Source of the DNA: an uncultured Clostridia bacterium
GTDB taxonomy: Bacteria; Bacillota; Clostridia; Oscillospirales; Acutalibacteraceae
Direction of reading: 5' to 3'
Length of the DNA stretch: 50,258 nucleotides
Assembly (NCBI GenBank): GCA_937880805.1
Contig: CALGRR010000079.1
Span: 1 to 50,258 of the forward strand
Under the pieces are notes generated by a model that was given only the letters and a program-made list of their open reading frames with translations, had not been told where the DNA came from and ran no database searches. Made by a program: the position numbers and the translations under genes. This document shows, piece by piece, positions 8,455-16,926 of the stretch (its first letter is position 1; each line of letters begins with the position of its first letter).

Positions 8455-8820
8455 TCAATCCTTTCTTTCTCTCGTTATCTCAACACCCACATATCCGAAA
8501 TCGGCATCTATAGGTGCATCGGGCTTTTTAAGCAAAATTTTCAAGGTCTTTATTGCCCCGAATTTTTCAAAAAGCCCCTGAGCAACCCTCTCGGCGGCTC
8601 TTTCTATCAAATCATCCTTTTGGCAGGTGAATATTCTTGTTGCTTCATAAATTACTTCGGCGTAATTCACGGTATCCTCAACATTATCGCTTTTGCACGG
8701 TGCTGAAATATCAACACCCGCATCAATATCCAGAATAAAAATCTGCCCGTTAATCTTTTCTTCGGGATTTACTCCGTGATAAGCAAAGATTTTAAGATCT
8801 CTTATAACTATTTTATCCAT
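8455..8820 (-). CDS. folB: Dihydroneopterin aldolase
   Basis: A 121-residue DHNA, which splits dihydroneopterin to the hydroxymethyl pterin and glycolaldehyde in folate synthesis. The start MDKIVIRDLKIFAYHGVNPEE carries the usual Y-H-G-V near residue 15; the later TVNYAEVIYEA and DLIERAAERVA (catalytic-loop region) and the KPDAPIDADFGYVGVEITR end are typical. It lies 5 nt after folP. Confidence 0.95.
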   Translation of the reverse strand: MDKIVIRDLKIFAYHGVNPEEKINGQIFILDIDAGVDISAPCKSDNVEDTVNYAEVIYEATRIFTCQKDDLIERAAERVAQGLFEKFGAIKTLKILLKKPDAPIDADFGYVGVEITRERKD

Positions 8821-8825
8821 ATAGG

Positions 8826-9650
8826 CTATCTCCTGTATATTGCATCGGCAACCCTTGCACCCTGAACGGCGGAATAAACATCGTGAACTCTGATTATATC
8901 TGCTCTGCCTGCAATCGCCGCAGTGTTTGCCGCAACGGTGCCCGCATCACGCATTTTCGGATTTTCTTCACCGCACGCCGTGCCGATAAATCTTTTTCTT
9001 GAGCTTGCGGAAAGCAGGGCAACCCCTTTGAATTTAAGCCATTCCATATTCGCCAGAATCTCAATGTTATCTTCATATTTCTTGCTGAAGCCAAAGCCCG
9101 TATCAAGGCAAAGCTGCTCCTTCGGCAAGCCGATTTCTGCCGCAAGCTGCAAAGCATCAAGGAAGAAATTCCTTACGCTGCTCACAACCCCGTTTTCATA
9201 TTCCGCAGTAACACCCGCACCGCACGGATTATGCACAACGATATAGCCCGCACCGTATTTCCTTGCAAGCTCTGCCATTTCACGGTTGAATTCACCGCTT
9301 ACATCGTTGATTATGCTTGCACCCGCTTTGAGTGCCGCTTCGGCACAAAGCGGATAAAAGGTGTCAACCGAAATTGCCGCATCAACCTTACCGCAGATTG
9401 CTTCAAGTGCGGGAGCAAGCCTTTCAAGCTCCTGCGAAGCCGAAAGAATTTTGGCACCGGGTCTTGTTGAATTTGCACCAATATCAATTATATCCGCACC
9501 CTGACTCTGCATTTTCACAGCCGCTTCAAGTGCCGCTTCGGGCGAAAAATTCTCTCCGCCGTCTGAAAAAGAATCGGGTGTATAATTAAGAATTCCCATA
9601 ACATAGGTTTTTTTGCCCAGCGGGAATTCATATCTGCCTGCTCTGAACAT
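8826..9650 (-). CDS. folP: Dihydropteroate synthase
   Basis: DHPS condenses the pterin pyrophosphate with p-aminobenzoate and is the sulfonamide target. I take the ATG at 9650 (274 residues, MFRAGRYEF) because GGAGGAAACAG lies just before it and it overlaps the folE stop by one base (TAATG). A longer frame reaches 9779 but would run inside folE. Signature MGILNYTPDSFSDGG is at 18-32 and IGANSTRPGA follows in the second loop; the later DTGFGFSKK and the LLSASSRKRFIG phosphate-binding segment are both present. Confidence 0.95.
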   Translation of the reverse strand: MFRAGRYEFPLGKKTYVMGILNYTPDSFSDGGENFSPEAALEAAVKMQSQGADIIDIGANSTRPGAKILSASQELERLAPALEAICGKVDAAISVDTFYPLCAEAALKAGASIINDVSGEFNREMAELARKYGAGYIVVHNPCGAGVTAEYENGVVSSVRNFFLDALQLAAEIGLPKEQLCLDTGFGFSKKYEDNIEILANMEWLKFKGVALLSASSRKRFIGTACGEENPKMRDAGTVAANTAAIAGRADIIRVHDVYSAVQGARVADAIYRR

Positions 9651-10216
9651 TATCTGTTTCCTCCGGTGAGAAGGTTGATTGCCTCCGACCTTGTTCTCGC
9701 ATCGCTTCTCATAATTCCTCTGAGTGCCGATGTTCTTGTTTGTGCACCCGAAGCCCTTGCACCTCTCATTGTCATACAAAGATGCTCCGCCTCAATAACA
9801 ACCGCAACGCCGACCGCATCAAGCTTTTCAAAAAGAAAATCGGCAATCTGCGAAGTCAGCCTTTCCTGAAGCTGGGGACGCTTTGCAAAGCTGCTGCATA
9901 TTCTTGCAAGCTTTGAAAGACCTATAACCTTGCCCGCCGAGGGAATATAAGCGATATGAGCCTTACCCACAAACGGAAGCAGGTGATGCTCACACATTGA
10001 ATAAAGCGGAATATCACGGACAACCACCATTTCTTCGTTGCCCGTTTCGTTGAACAGCTTGAGATGCTGCTCGGGATTATCTTCAAGCCCCGAAAAGATT
10101 TCTTCATACATTCTTGCAACTCTTGCGGGGGTTTCAACAAGACCCTCTCTGTCGGGGTCCTCGCCAACGGCAATAAGAATTTCTCTTACCGCCGCTTCAA
10201 TTCTTTTTTTATCCAT
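9650..10216 (-). CDS. folE: GTP cyclohydrolase I
   Basis: A 188-residue enzyme that opens GTP to form dihydroneopterin triphosphate, the first step of folate synthesis. The zinc ligands are visible: Cys75 and His78 in SMCEHHLLPF, and Cys147 in EAEHLCMTMRG. RPQLQERLT and GVAVVIEA are typical. Its start overlaps the stop of the transglutaminase-like gene by 8 nt, and its stop overlaps folP by one base. Confidence 0.96.
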   Translation of the reverse strand: MDKKRIEAAVREILIAVGEDPDREGLVETPARVARMYEEIFSGLEDNPEQHLKLFNETGNEEMVVVRDIPLYSMCEHHLLPFVGKAHIAYIPSAGKVIGLSKLARICSSFAKRPQLQERLTSQIADFLFEKLDAVGVAVVIEAEHLCMTMRGARASGAQTRTSALRGIMRSDARTRSEAINLLTGGNR

Positions 10217-11411
10217 TCGTCAATTCTGCCCTTCCTGTAACATTCAGAGTGAAATTAATAACGCATTGTTCTTTGTCTTTATAATAGGTGAGTGAATCGG
10301 TTGAAAAAACCGCACTTGTTTTGTTTTTTGCTTTAACAAGCACGTCATATATTCTGCCGTTAGTTATAAGGTCGGCAACCGCTTCATTATATGCCTTTGT
10401 GCTTCCGAAGCGAAGCTGAACATCATTTTCGCCTCTGTTGAGCGTTTTTGCAACCGCCTCTGCAAGCGATTTGACATCCGCCTGCGAATAGGTTTCAAAG
10501 AAGCTGCCCGTTTTCACATAATAATTCTCTGCCATTGAATTGCAGGAAAAATCTCTTGAAAAATCCGTGTGCGTTTTTGAGATAACCTCATCACTCAGAT
10601 TGAAATATGCATAAAGCTTCATCTGCTCGCCCGTGTCGCTTACGGGGTCATCCCAGGTGCAGTCCGTGTGATAAAACTCATCGCCGATTTTAACAACATT
10701 CCACATATGGTTGCCGGGCTCTCCATTCGGGTCATCAACAACGCCGCTGACTATTCCGCTTTCAACACCCGCCTTGTCAAGCAGAAGCTTCATTGCCTTT
10801 GTGTAGCCCTCGCACGCCGCTTCGCCGTTAACAAGAGCACCGTAGGATGATGAATAGGTGAGCTCACCGTCGACGTGAACATATTTGCAGTTATCCACAA
10901 TATAATCGTGGATTCTCAGCTCCTTATGCCACGGGTCATCAATGCCGTCAAGGCTTGCAATAACCTTATCGCAAACAGCGTCAAGCTCCGCTTTCTGCTT
11001 GGCATATTCTTCGGGAGTGACAAGATAATCTATCATACAGTAGGTTCCCGAAAGCCTTGTTACAATGGAGCATCTGCGGGCAACAAAAAACAAATCGGGG
11101 TTATCATAAAGCAATGCGGTAAAAACCTTATCAAGCTGCTCAATCTCTATAAACGGTATTCTTATTCTTTCAGGCATACCGTAGATTTCTTTAATTATTC
11201 TGTTATAAGCGTGCTTTTCGGTGATTTCAAGGTCATCATAATAATGCTTGAACGGGCTTCCCGTATCCGTAATTTTGGCGGGAGGCTCATCGCCCAGCTC
11301 GGCGGCGGTATCAACAAAAAAGTTTTTGCCGAGATTAACCGCTACAACCGCCGAAAGAATAATAACCGCTACAAAAACAACCGAAATCAGCTTTTTGATA
11401 AAAGCTCTCAT
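10209..11411 (-). CDS. Membrane-anchored transglutaminase-like protein
   Basis: At 400 residues it has one hydrophobic anchor (about 8-27) and an external part. The transglutaminase-core triad can be read: Cys200 in GEAACEGYTKA, His235 in GNHMWNVV and Asp250 in YHTDCTWDDP. In bacteria such domains are often peptidases or cell-wall linked enzymes, not true cross-linkers; substrate unknown. It abuts the LCP-like gene with no gap, which suggests a shared envelope role. The last ~70 residues show no domain I recognise. Confidence 0.82.
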   Translation of the reverse strand: MRAFIKKLISVVFVAVIILSAVVAVNLGKNFFVDTAAELGDEPPAKITDTGSPFKHYYDDLEITEKHAYNRIIKEIYGMPERIRIPFIEIEQLDKVFTALLYDNPDLFFVARRCSIVTRLSGTYCMIDYLVTPEEYAKQKAELDAVCDKVIASLDGIDDPWHKELRIHDYIVDNCKYVHVDGELTYSSSYGALVNGEAACEGYTKAMKLLLDKAGVESGIVSGVVDDPNGEPGNHMWNVVKIGDEFYHTDCTWDDPVSDTGEQMKLYAYFNLSDEVISKTHTDFSRDFSCNSMAENYYVKTGSFFETYSQADVKSLAEAVAKTLNRGENDVQLRFGSTKAYNEAVADLITNGRIYDVLVKAKNKTSAVFSTDSLTYYKDKEQCVINFTLNVTGRAELTNG

Positions 11412-12305
11412 TTATCTCTCCTTTTCGGATTTACCGAAATCTTCAACGCTCTGCACAACGGTTTTACGGAGAATTCCCCTTTCCGTAAGAGTTGAAAGAG
11501 CCTGCTCATTCTGTGAAAAATCAACTATTGTTATGTCTGTGCTTAAATTATTTGAAAGCTTGGAATAAATATTTCTCATTCTTTCCGTATTCTTTTTGCT
11601 GAACACGGAATTCATTATCTGCATAAGCACCTCGGACTGCTGCTTTCTGCCTTCCGTGCCCTTGGTTGCAAGATAACGCATATATCTGAACATTGTGTCG
11701 CCCTTGATATTCTGCTTGCCCTTAATAAGCATAAGATTGAATTCCTCGCTGCGGTATTCGGTCTGCTCGGGCACATTGATTTCAAAACCGCCGAAATGAT
11801 TTATCATCGTTTTGAACTCGGAATCTGTTGAGCCGATATAACGGTCAATCTTCACACCCGCAAAGCCCTCAACCGCTTTGATAAGCTCCGTTGCCCCCGA
11901 TGCCGAGTAGCAGCCCTCAAGAGTTCTTGAAACACCGCCCGAATCAACAACGGTTTTCGGGTCAAGCGAATAAAGCCTGACCTCATTTTCGGGCACACTG
12001 AAGCTGCAAAGCCAGATGAAACGCAGATTCTCTCTTTTTGAATCCGCACACCACATAAGAAGCGTTGCATCCGTTTCATCAACCGCCGCTGCGGTTGTTG
12101 TTTCCGCAACCGAGGTTTCGGTCTGAATATCGCCGCCAACGGCACTTTTTATATCAAAATCAAATTTGCTGAGAATAGCAAGGCAGGAAATGCCCGCAAT
12201 GCCTATAACGCAAATTGCAAAAATCGAAATAAATCTTTTAAGCTCACCGCTGCTGCTCTGCCTCTGCGTTTTGAATATTATATTTTTTCTGCCTTTTTTT
12301 GCCAT
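11412..12305 (-). CDS. LytR-CpsA-Psr (LCP)-like protein, degenerate active site
   Basis: A 297-residue protein with a membrane helix at about 25-45 and an external LCP-like domain from about 80. LCP enzymes attach wall polymers such as teichoic acid to peptidoglycan. The layout fits: LYSLDPKTVV (111-120), a GATELIKAVEGFAGVKIDRY region, FGGFEINVP (171-179) and FRYMRY...GRKQQ (206-223). But the usual I-P-R-D arginine/aspartate pair reads D-P-K-T at 115-118, so catalysis may differ or be lost. The start overlaps the end of the GH13 gene by 28 nt. Confidence 0.75.
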   Translation of the reverse strand: MAKKGRKNIIFKTQRQSSSGELKRFISIFAICVIGIAGISCLAILSKFDFDIKSAVGGDIQTETSVAETTTAAAVDETDATLLMWCADSKRENLRFIWLCSFSVPENEVRLYSLDPKTVVDSGGVSRTLEGCYSASGATELIKAVEGFAGVKIDRYIGSTDSEFKTMINHFGGFEINVPEQTEYRSEEFNLMLIKGKQNIKGDTMFRYMRYLATKGTEGRKQQSEVLMQIMNSVFSKKNTERMRNIYSKLSNNLSTDITIVDFSQNEQALSTLTERGILRKTVVQSVEDFGKSEKER

Positions 12306-14149
12306 ATCAAAATTGCCGCCGTTTCTTTCTCCAAATAAAGCTCTCTGCCGATAATCTTTTCGCCCGTCAGAGAAACATAGCCCTCCTCGGGTAAAATATA
12401 AACAATGGAATGGCTGTTGCGGTTTGCAACGGTCATTATTCTTTCTGCGTCACTTCTTCTTTCATATGCCACACAGCCGAGTGCCGCAGAAACGGGCACA
12501 AACTCACCCTGTGCAAAAACCTTATGCTCCTTGCGTATCTTTCCGAGAAATCTGTAGTGCTCCAGAAGCTCTTTATCCTCTTTGCCCCAGGGGTAGCAGC
12601 CTCTGTTGAAGGGGTCCTCGCCGCCCTCGATTCCCGCCTCATCGCCGTAATATATGCAAGGCACACCGGGCAGGGTAAACTGCATAACCGAAATGAGCTT
12701 CAGAAGCCTTTTGCCTCTTTCTCTCTCATCGTCGGAAAGCCCGCCCGCATAGCGTTCAAGATGGGTTGAACGGTAATTGCCGAGCGTTGCAAGACGGTTG
12801 AGCACTCTGCAGGTATCGTGGGTGCCTATATGATTCATAAGGCAGTCCACGGCTTCCTTGGGATAATTTTCGCAAATCTCGGAAATTCTGCTGTTAAAGC
12901 CCTCTGCATTGCCGCTTATTGCAAAGTGAATAAGCAAATCGGCAAACGGATAATTCATAACCGAATCAAGCTGACCGCCCAGAAGGTATCTTCTTCTTTC
13001 GCCGTAGCTGATTTTATTCGATGCATCCTCCCAGACCTCGCCGAGAATATATGCATCGGGATTTTCCGCTTTTACCGCATTACGCAGACTGTCAAGGAAT
13101 TTATCGGGCAATTCATCGGCAACATCAAGCCTCCAGCCTGACGCACCCGAGCGAAGCCACTTGCGTAAAATTCCGTTTTCACCTGCTGTATATTCAATAT
13201 AACTGTTATTCTCTTCATCAATTTCGGGCAGAATGTCAACGCCCCACCAGCAGCCGTATTTATCGGGATATTCCTCGAATCTGTACCAGCTGAAATAAGG
13301 CGATTCCTTACTGTTATATGCACCGCCCGAGCCGTATTTTCCGCTTTTGTTGAAATATTTGCTGTCGGACCCCGTATGGCTGAAAACGCCGTCAAGGATT
13401 ATATTAATGCCCTTTTCCTTTGCCTTTTCGCAAAGAGAAGCAAAATCCTCTTCGCTTCCGAGAAGGCAGTCGGTTTTTTCGTAATCTGCCGTGTCATAGC
13501 GATGGTTGGACTGTGCCTCAAATACGGGATTGAGATATATGCAGCCAACACCGAGCGAGGCGATATAGTCAAGCTTGCTTTCTATGCCCTTGAAATCGCC
13601 CTGAAAGAAATCGTATTTATTTATTTTTCCCTGCGAATCGGGCTCCCAGAGAGGCTTTCCGCCCCAATCAGAACGCAGAATTCTCTCTGCGGGCACATTC
13701 TTTTTTTCTTCGCCCGAGAAGCAGAATCTGTCTGGGAAAATCTGATATATAACGGAACCCTTTATCCAATCGGGTGTTTTGAAATCTTTTGAATAAACGG
13801 TTAACTGGAAGCTGCTTCCGTCGGGCGAAAGCCTGCCCGTTGAATTATCAAAGCAGGTTATCATTCCGCCGCCTATTCTTGCCGCAACCGCAAAATGATA
13901 CCAATAAAGCCCCTGCTTTCCGGGTGTGAATTTAACAGTCCACCATTCCTCGTCGTTGCCCTGCATACCGTCCCAGCTCATAGGGTAAATCTCGGGCTTG
14001 CCGTTATCGGCGGTAATAACAAGGCTTGCCCCCGTGCAGCAAATGCTGCGTGGAAGCACTATTCTTATCGTTACCTCTTCGCCCTCTTTTACTGCACCGA
14101 AGGGGCTTTTATGATATGTTAACCTTGAATTATAAGGAATAAAATCCAT
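12278..14149 (-). CDS. Glycoside hydrolase family 13 (neopullulanase/alpha-amylase type)
   Basis: A 623-residue GH13 enzyme without a signal peptide, so probably intracellular. An N-terminal beta-sandwich (about 20-120, CBM34-like) precedes the barrel. Conserved regions: DGVFSHTG at 253-260, GWRLDVADE with nucleophile Asp342, LGEVWED with acid/base Glu371, and GTHDT with Asp445. GDEAG and WGKEDKE appear toward the C-terminal domain. Such enzymes cut cyclodextrins, pullulan or maltooligosaccharides; which one cannot be told. It lies 17 nt after the small membrane-protein gene in the same run. Confidence 0.92.
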   Translation of the reverse strand: MDFIPYNSRLTYHKSPFGAVKEGEEVTIRIVLPRSICCTGASLVITADNGKPEIYPMSWDGMQGNDEEWWTVKFTPGKQGLYWYHFAVAARIGGGMITCFDNSTGRLSPDGSSFQLTVYSKDFKTPDWIKGSVIYQIFPDRFCFSGEEKKNVPAERILRSDWGGKPLWEPDSQGKINKYDFFQGDFKGIESKLDYIASLGVGCIYLNPVFEAQSNHRYDTADYEKTDCLLGSEEDFASLCEKAKEKGINIILDGVFSHTGSDSKYFNKSGKYGSGGAYNSKESPYFSWYRFEEYPDKYGCWWGVDILPEIDEENNSYIEYTAGENGILRKWLRSGASGWRLDVADELPDKFLDSLRNAVKAENPDAYILGEVWEDASNKISYGERRRYLLGGQLDSVMNYPFADLLIHFAISGNAEGFNSRISEICENYPKEAVDCLMNHIGTHDTCRVLNRLATLGNYRSTHLERYAGGLSDDERERGKRLLKLISVMQFTLPGVPCIYYGDEAGIEGGEDPFNRGCYPWGKEDKELLEHYRFLGKIRKEHKVFAQGEFVPVSAALGCVAYERRSDAERIMTVANRNSHSIVYILPEEGYVSLTGEKIIGRELYLEKETAAILIWQKKAEKI

Positions 14150-14166
14150 TTTTTCTCCTCGTGAAG

Positions 14167-14397
14167 TTAATTAGTATACGGAACTTCGGTTATCCGAAGC
14201 AGAACATCGGTAACAAAAAATCCGATTCCTATGAGTGCAAGCACTCCTGCCGTTATGAGAATCGCCTGAGCGATTTTTTTGTTTCGCATCTTTTCTTCAT
14301 AACTGAGCTCTGTTCCGAAATGGGTTGCAAACTCGGTTATGCTTTTTCGCTGCGAAGGCTTCAACGCCTTTTCTATTGTTCCCCTGTGAAATAACAT
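14167..14397 (-). CDS. Small membrane protein of unknown function
   Basis: Seventy-six residues: a basic cytoplasmic part, then one membrane helix at about 44-64 (AILITAGVLALIGIGFFVTD), then a short tail. No family recognised. It fills the space between rnfA and the GH13 gene with gaps of 14 and 17 nt, in frame with the run and with normal codon use, so I regard it as real. Confidence 0.6.
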   Translation of the reverse strand: MLFHRGTIEKALKPSQRKSITEFATHFGTELSYEEKMRNKKIAQAILITAGVLALIGIGFFVTDVLLRITEVPYTN

Positions 14398-14411
14398 ATA
14401 CTGTTAATCTC

Positions 14412-15008
14412 CTAACTGAAAAATACCGTATCCGAAAATCCTGCAAATGCAAGAGAAAGCAGCCCCGCATAAAGGAACATTGCGGGAGTGCCCTTATATA
14501 TTTCGGGAATATCCTTGTTTTTTTCAAGCATTTCAGAGCCCTTGCTGATAAGTGCTGCGGCAAAAACGAAGGCTATGCCCGCACCTATGCCCGAACCGAT
14601 GCTGTCTGCAAGAGAATAGCCAGCAGAATGGTCGATAAACGGAATTGCAAAAACAAGGGTGTTGAATGCCGCAATTCCCAGCGTGCCCAGAAATTTGCGG
14701 TCTGCTTTGAATATAAAACGCAGAACGGTTGCAACAACGGTATAGACCGCCGCCAGCACTCCGCCGTAAATCGCAGCCCTTGCCGCATAAGGAAAATTCA
14801 TTTCTGCCGTTGCGGAATCAATCAGACTGCAAACCGTGCTTGTTACAACGGAAAAGCCCGAAATCATAACCGCAATTCTCACGAAAATTCCGGGGCGGGT
14901 TGAAACTCTTATTGATTCGCTCAGTCCGAGACCCATACTCAGAACAAGATTTTGTATAAACACCGTATAGAGAGCAGTTATCAGCAAATCGGAAAGTGCT
15001 TTTATCAT
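14412..15008 (-). CDS. rnfA: RnfA/NqrE-like membrane protein lacking the iron-sulfur cysteines
   Basis: A 198-residue protein with six hydrophobic segments and the RnfA layout (N-terminal TALYTVFIQNLVLSMGLGLS, a central FLGTLGIAAFNTLVFAIP, and GAGIAFVFAAALIS). In Rnf, RnfA and RnfE each give two cysteines to a membrane [2Fe-2S] centre. Here the first site (G-I-C-P in relatives) reads LSMGLG around residue 25, and the second (T-N-C) reads F-N-T at 115-117, so both are missing. The only Cys is at 60. It overlaps the RnfE-like gene by 4 nt. No RnfB, RnfC or RnfG follows. I infer a divergent or repurposed subunit. Confidence 0.75.
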   Translation of the reverse strand: MIKALSDLLITALYTVFIQNLVLSMGLGLSESIRVSTRPGIFVRIAVMISGFSVVTSTVCSLIDSATAEMNFPYAARAAIYGGVLAAVYTVVATVLRFIFKADRKFLGTLGIAAFNTLVFAIPFIDHSAGYSLADSIGSGIGAGIAFVFAAALISKGSEMLEKNKDIPEIYKGTPAMFLYAGLLSLAFAGFSDTVFFS

Positions 15009-15916
15009 TGCCCGTCACCCTCCATTCTCTTTTCTATTTCAAGCTCAAGAGATTTAAAGAGCTCATCAAAATCTGAAATGTTTATTTCATTTTCGGCTTT
15101 GGGTTCCTCTTTTGTTTCTTCTTTTATTATTTCTTCAACAGCTTCGGGAACTGCAAAGAATTCTTCATAAACATCCTCAACCTCAGCGGGAATTTCTTCA
15201 GCCTGCTCAGGCTGAATTTCAATTTTTTCTTCAGGCTCTTCCTCCTCTTCCTTTTCAGGCTCTTTTGTTTCGGAAAGGCTCTTGAAGGTTATCCCCTCTT
15301 CAAGATATTCGGGATATTTTTTCATAATTATGGCTTTGAGCACCGCCGCCATAAAGCCGAGAAGAATAAGGCAGCCGAAGGGCATTGCCGCAGAACGGAA
15401 GGTTACGGGCAAATCAAATGCTATGCCGCCTATTGTGCCGCCTGCAAGAAGCTCACGCAAAACACCGGTGAGCAGAAAAACAAAGCTTGTGCCTATTCCG
15501 ACAGCCGCCGCATCATAAAACGAAAGCCTGACGCTGTTTTTAACAGCAAACTGCTCGCAATGCACCGCAGTTATTGAGTTTGCCGCAATAACCGGAATAA
15601 AGATTTTCATACTAAGGCTCAAATCAATAAGAATATTTGATTCGATATAATAAAGCAGAGGGCACACAATCAGAAGCCCGAGCATAAAATGTATCGGAAC
15701 TCTTATCCAACGGGGAACCTTCTTCAGAAACGCACTTGCAAAAACACAGCAAACTATGATTTCAACACAGAACGCAACCGAAAGAAGTGCCGCATTCTTT
15801 AAGCTTGTTGCCGCCGCGATTGCGGGGCAAAGACCTGCAAGCTGAACCAGCACGGGATTAAAAATAACCGCACCCTTGGCAAATATATCTTTAAAAGAAA
15901 TGTTCTGATTATCCAT
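15005..15916 (-). CDS. rnfE: RnfE/NqrD-like membrane protein with a long acidic tail
   Basis: Residues 1 to about 200 are the RnfE fold: NPVLVQLAGLCPAIA (20-34), a central region ending IPVIAANSITAVHCEQFAV (107-125) and RELLAGGTIGG. The first iron-sulfur cysteine is kept (Cys30). The second, T-N-C in relatives, reads A-N-S (112-114). Residues 215-303 form an unusual Glu-rich tail (EKEEEEEPEEKIEIQPEQ) that ends in a predicted amphipathic helix, DFDELFKSLELEIEKRME. I know of no such tail in normal RnfE. It overlaps rnfD by 8 nt and rnfA by 4 nt. Confidence 0.75.
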   Translation of the reverse strand: MDNQNISFKDIFAKGAVIFNPVLVQLAGLCPAIAAATSLKNAALLSVAFCVEIIVCCVFASAFLKKVPRWIRVPIHFMLGLLIVCPLLYYIESNILIDLSLSMKIFIPVIAANSITAVHCEQFAVKNSVRLSFYDAAAVGIGTSFVFLLTGVLRELLAGGTIGGIAFDLPVTFRSAAMPFGCLILLGFMAAVLKAIIMKKYPEYLEEGITFKSLSETKEPEKEEEEEPEEKIEIQPEQAEEIPAEVEDVYEEFFAVPEAVEEIIKEETKEEPKAENEINISDFDELFKSLELEIEKRMEGDGQ

Positions 15917-16838
15917 TTGCGGTTTCCTCCTTTCTGCCGAAGAAAGAAACTATAACGGGCTTGATTCCGTTCGCAAGAAGCACGGCAAAGCATACGGGCT
16001 CTTCAAAAGCACCCGCATATCTCATTATCATACAGATTATGCCGCATACCGCACCGTAAATAATTCTGGCAACGCTTTTTTTCGGGAGCATAGCGGGGTC
16101 TGTGATAAGAAACACCGCCGCAAACATAAGCGAGCCCGCCGAAAGCTCAAGCACAATGCTTGTTAAAGCTGATGCATTTATTCTCGGGAACACCGCCGCA
16201 AAAACAACGCAGGCGGCTATGAAGCCCGCAGTTGCAAGAAGGGCTCTTTTGCGTCTTACAAAAAGATATGCACAGCAGCCGATCATAAGAATTCCGCAGC
16301 CCGTGCCTATGGGACCCGCAACATTTCCGCCTATAACATCGGTGATGCTTGCCGCATCGATATGAACCGAATTTCCCTTTGCAAGCATTGAACCGATTGA
16401 AGCTGCTCCGAGAAGCTTGCCTTCGGATTTTGCCGAAAAATCAAATATATGTTCCTTAAAGCAGATGCAGACAAAAGCAAAGCCTGCCGCCGCAGAAGAA
16501 AACGGAGCTTTTATTCCGAACGGAGCCTTGACAACAGCCACCGCAAAAGCCGATGCTGCGGCGGGAATATAAAGCGGAATGCCCGCAGGCATCATCAACG
16601 CTATTGCCGCAGAGGCATAAATTCCACTCAAATCTTTGAGATAGAATTTCTTTTTCAGAATAAAGCTCATTGCCATATCGCATACAACCGCACTTGCAAT
16701 GCTTACGGCAAGAATGAGCAAAACCCTTTCTCCGTAATAAAAAAGCGAAACAAGAACGGGTGCGATAAGCATTATAAGATAATCGCCGTAAAGGCGTGAG
16801 CTTTTAACAATATTCGGTTTCTGGATTTTATCCGACAA
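15909..16838 (-). CDS. rnfD: RnfD/NqrB-like membrane protein lacking the flavinylation motif
   Basis: I choose the TTG at 16838 (309 residues): GGAGGT lies 6 nt before it, whereas the GTG at 16847 overlaps that ribosome site. About nine hydrophobic segments. The start KPNIVKSSRLYGDYLIMLIA and the LSGIYASAAIALMMPAGIP segment fit RnfD. RnfD carries covalent FMN on the Thr of an S-G-A-T motif, but no S-G-A-T can be found; the corresponding region reads DAASITDVIGGNVAGPIGTG. The F-N-P-A segment of relatives is APFSSAA here. First gene of the run; divergent from the MecA-like gene 88 nt away. Confidence 0.72.
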   Translation of the reverse strand: MSDKIQKPNIVKSSRLYGDYLIMLIAPVLVSLFYYGERVLLILAVSIASAVVCDMAMSFILKKKFYLKDLSGIYASAAIALMMPAGIPLYIPAAASAFAVAVVKAPFGIKAPFSSAAAGFAFVCICFKEHIFDFSAKSEGKLLGAASIGSMLAKGNSVHIDAASITDVIGGNVAGPIGTGCGILMIGCCAYLFVRRKRALLATAGFIAACVVFAAVFPRINASALTSIVLELSAGSLMFAAVFLITDPAMLPKKSVARIIYGAVCGIICMIMRYAGAFEEPVCFAVLLANGIKPVIVSFFGRKEETANG

Positions 16839-16871
16839 AGCGGTCACCTCCGAATTCCCAATATTTATTCA

Positions 16872-16900
16872 TTGAAACTCCTTCGCCAAAATCATATGAT
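16872..16900 (+). promoter_or_regulatory. Sigma-A-type promoter for the MecA-like gene
   Basis: TTGAAA (16872-16877), 17 nt spacer, TATGAT (16895-16900), with AGGAGG and the ATG at 16927 downstream. Confidence 0.55.
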
Positions 16901-16926
16901 ATTAGAGAAAGGAGGCGGGAACTGTA

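Noticed and set aside
9651..9779. Longer N-terminus for folP
   Set aside because: It lies entirely inside folE in another frame; a ribosome site and the conserved DHPS start support the ATG at 9650.
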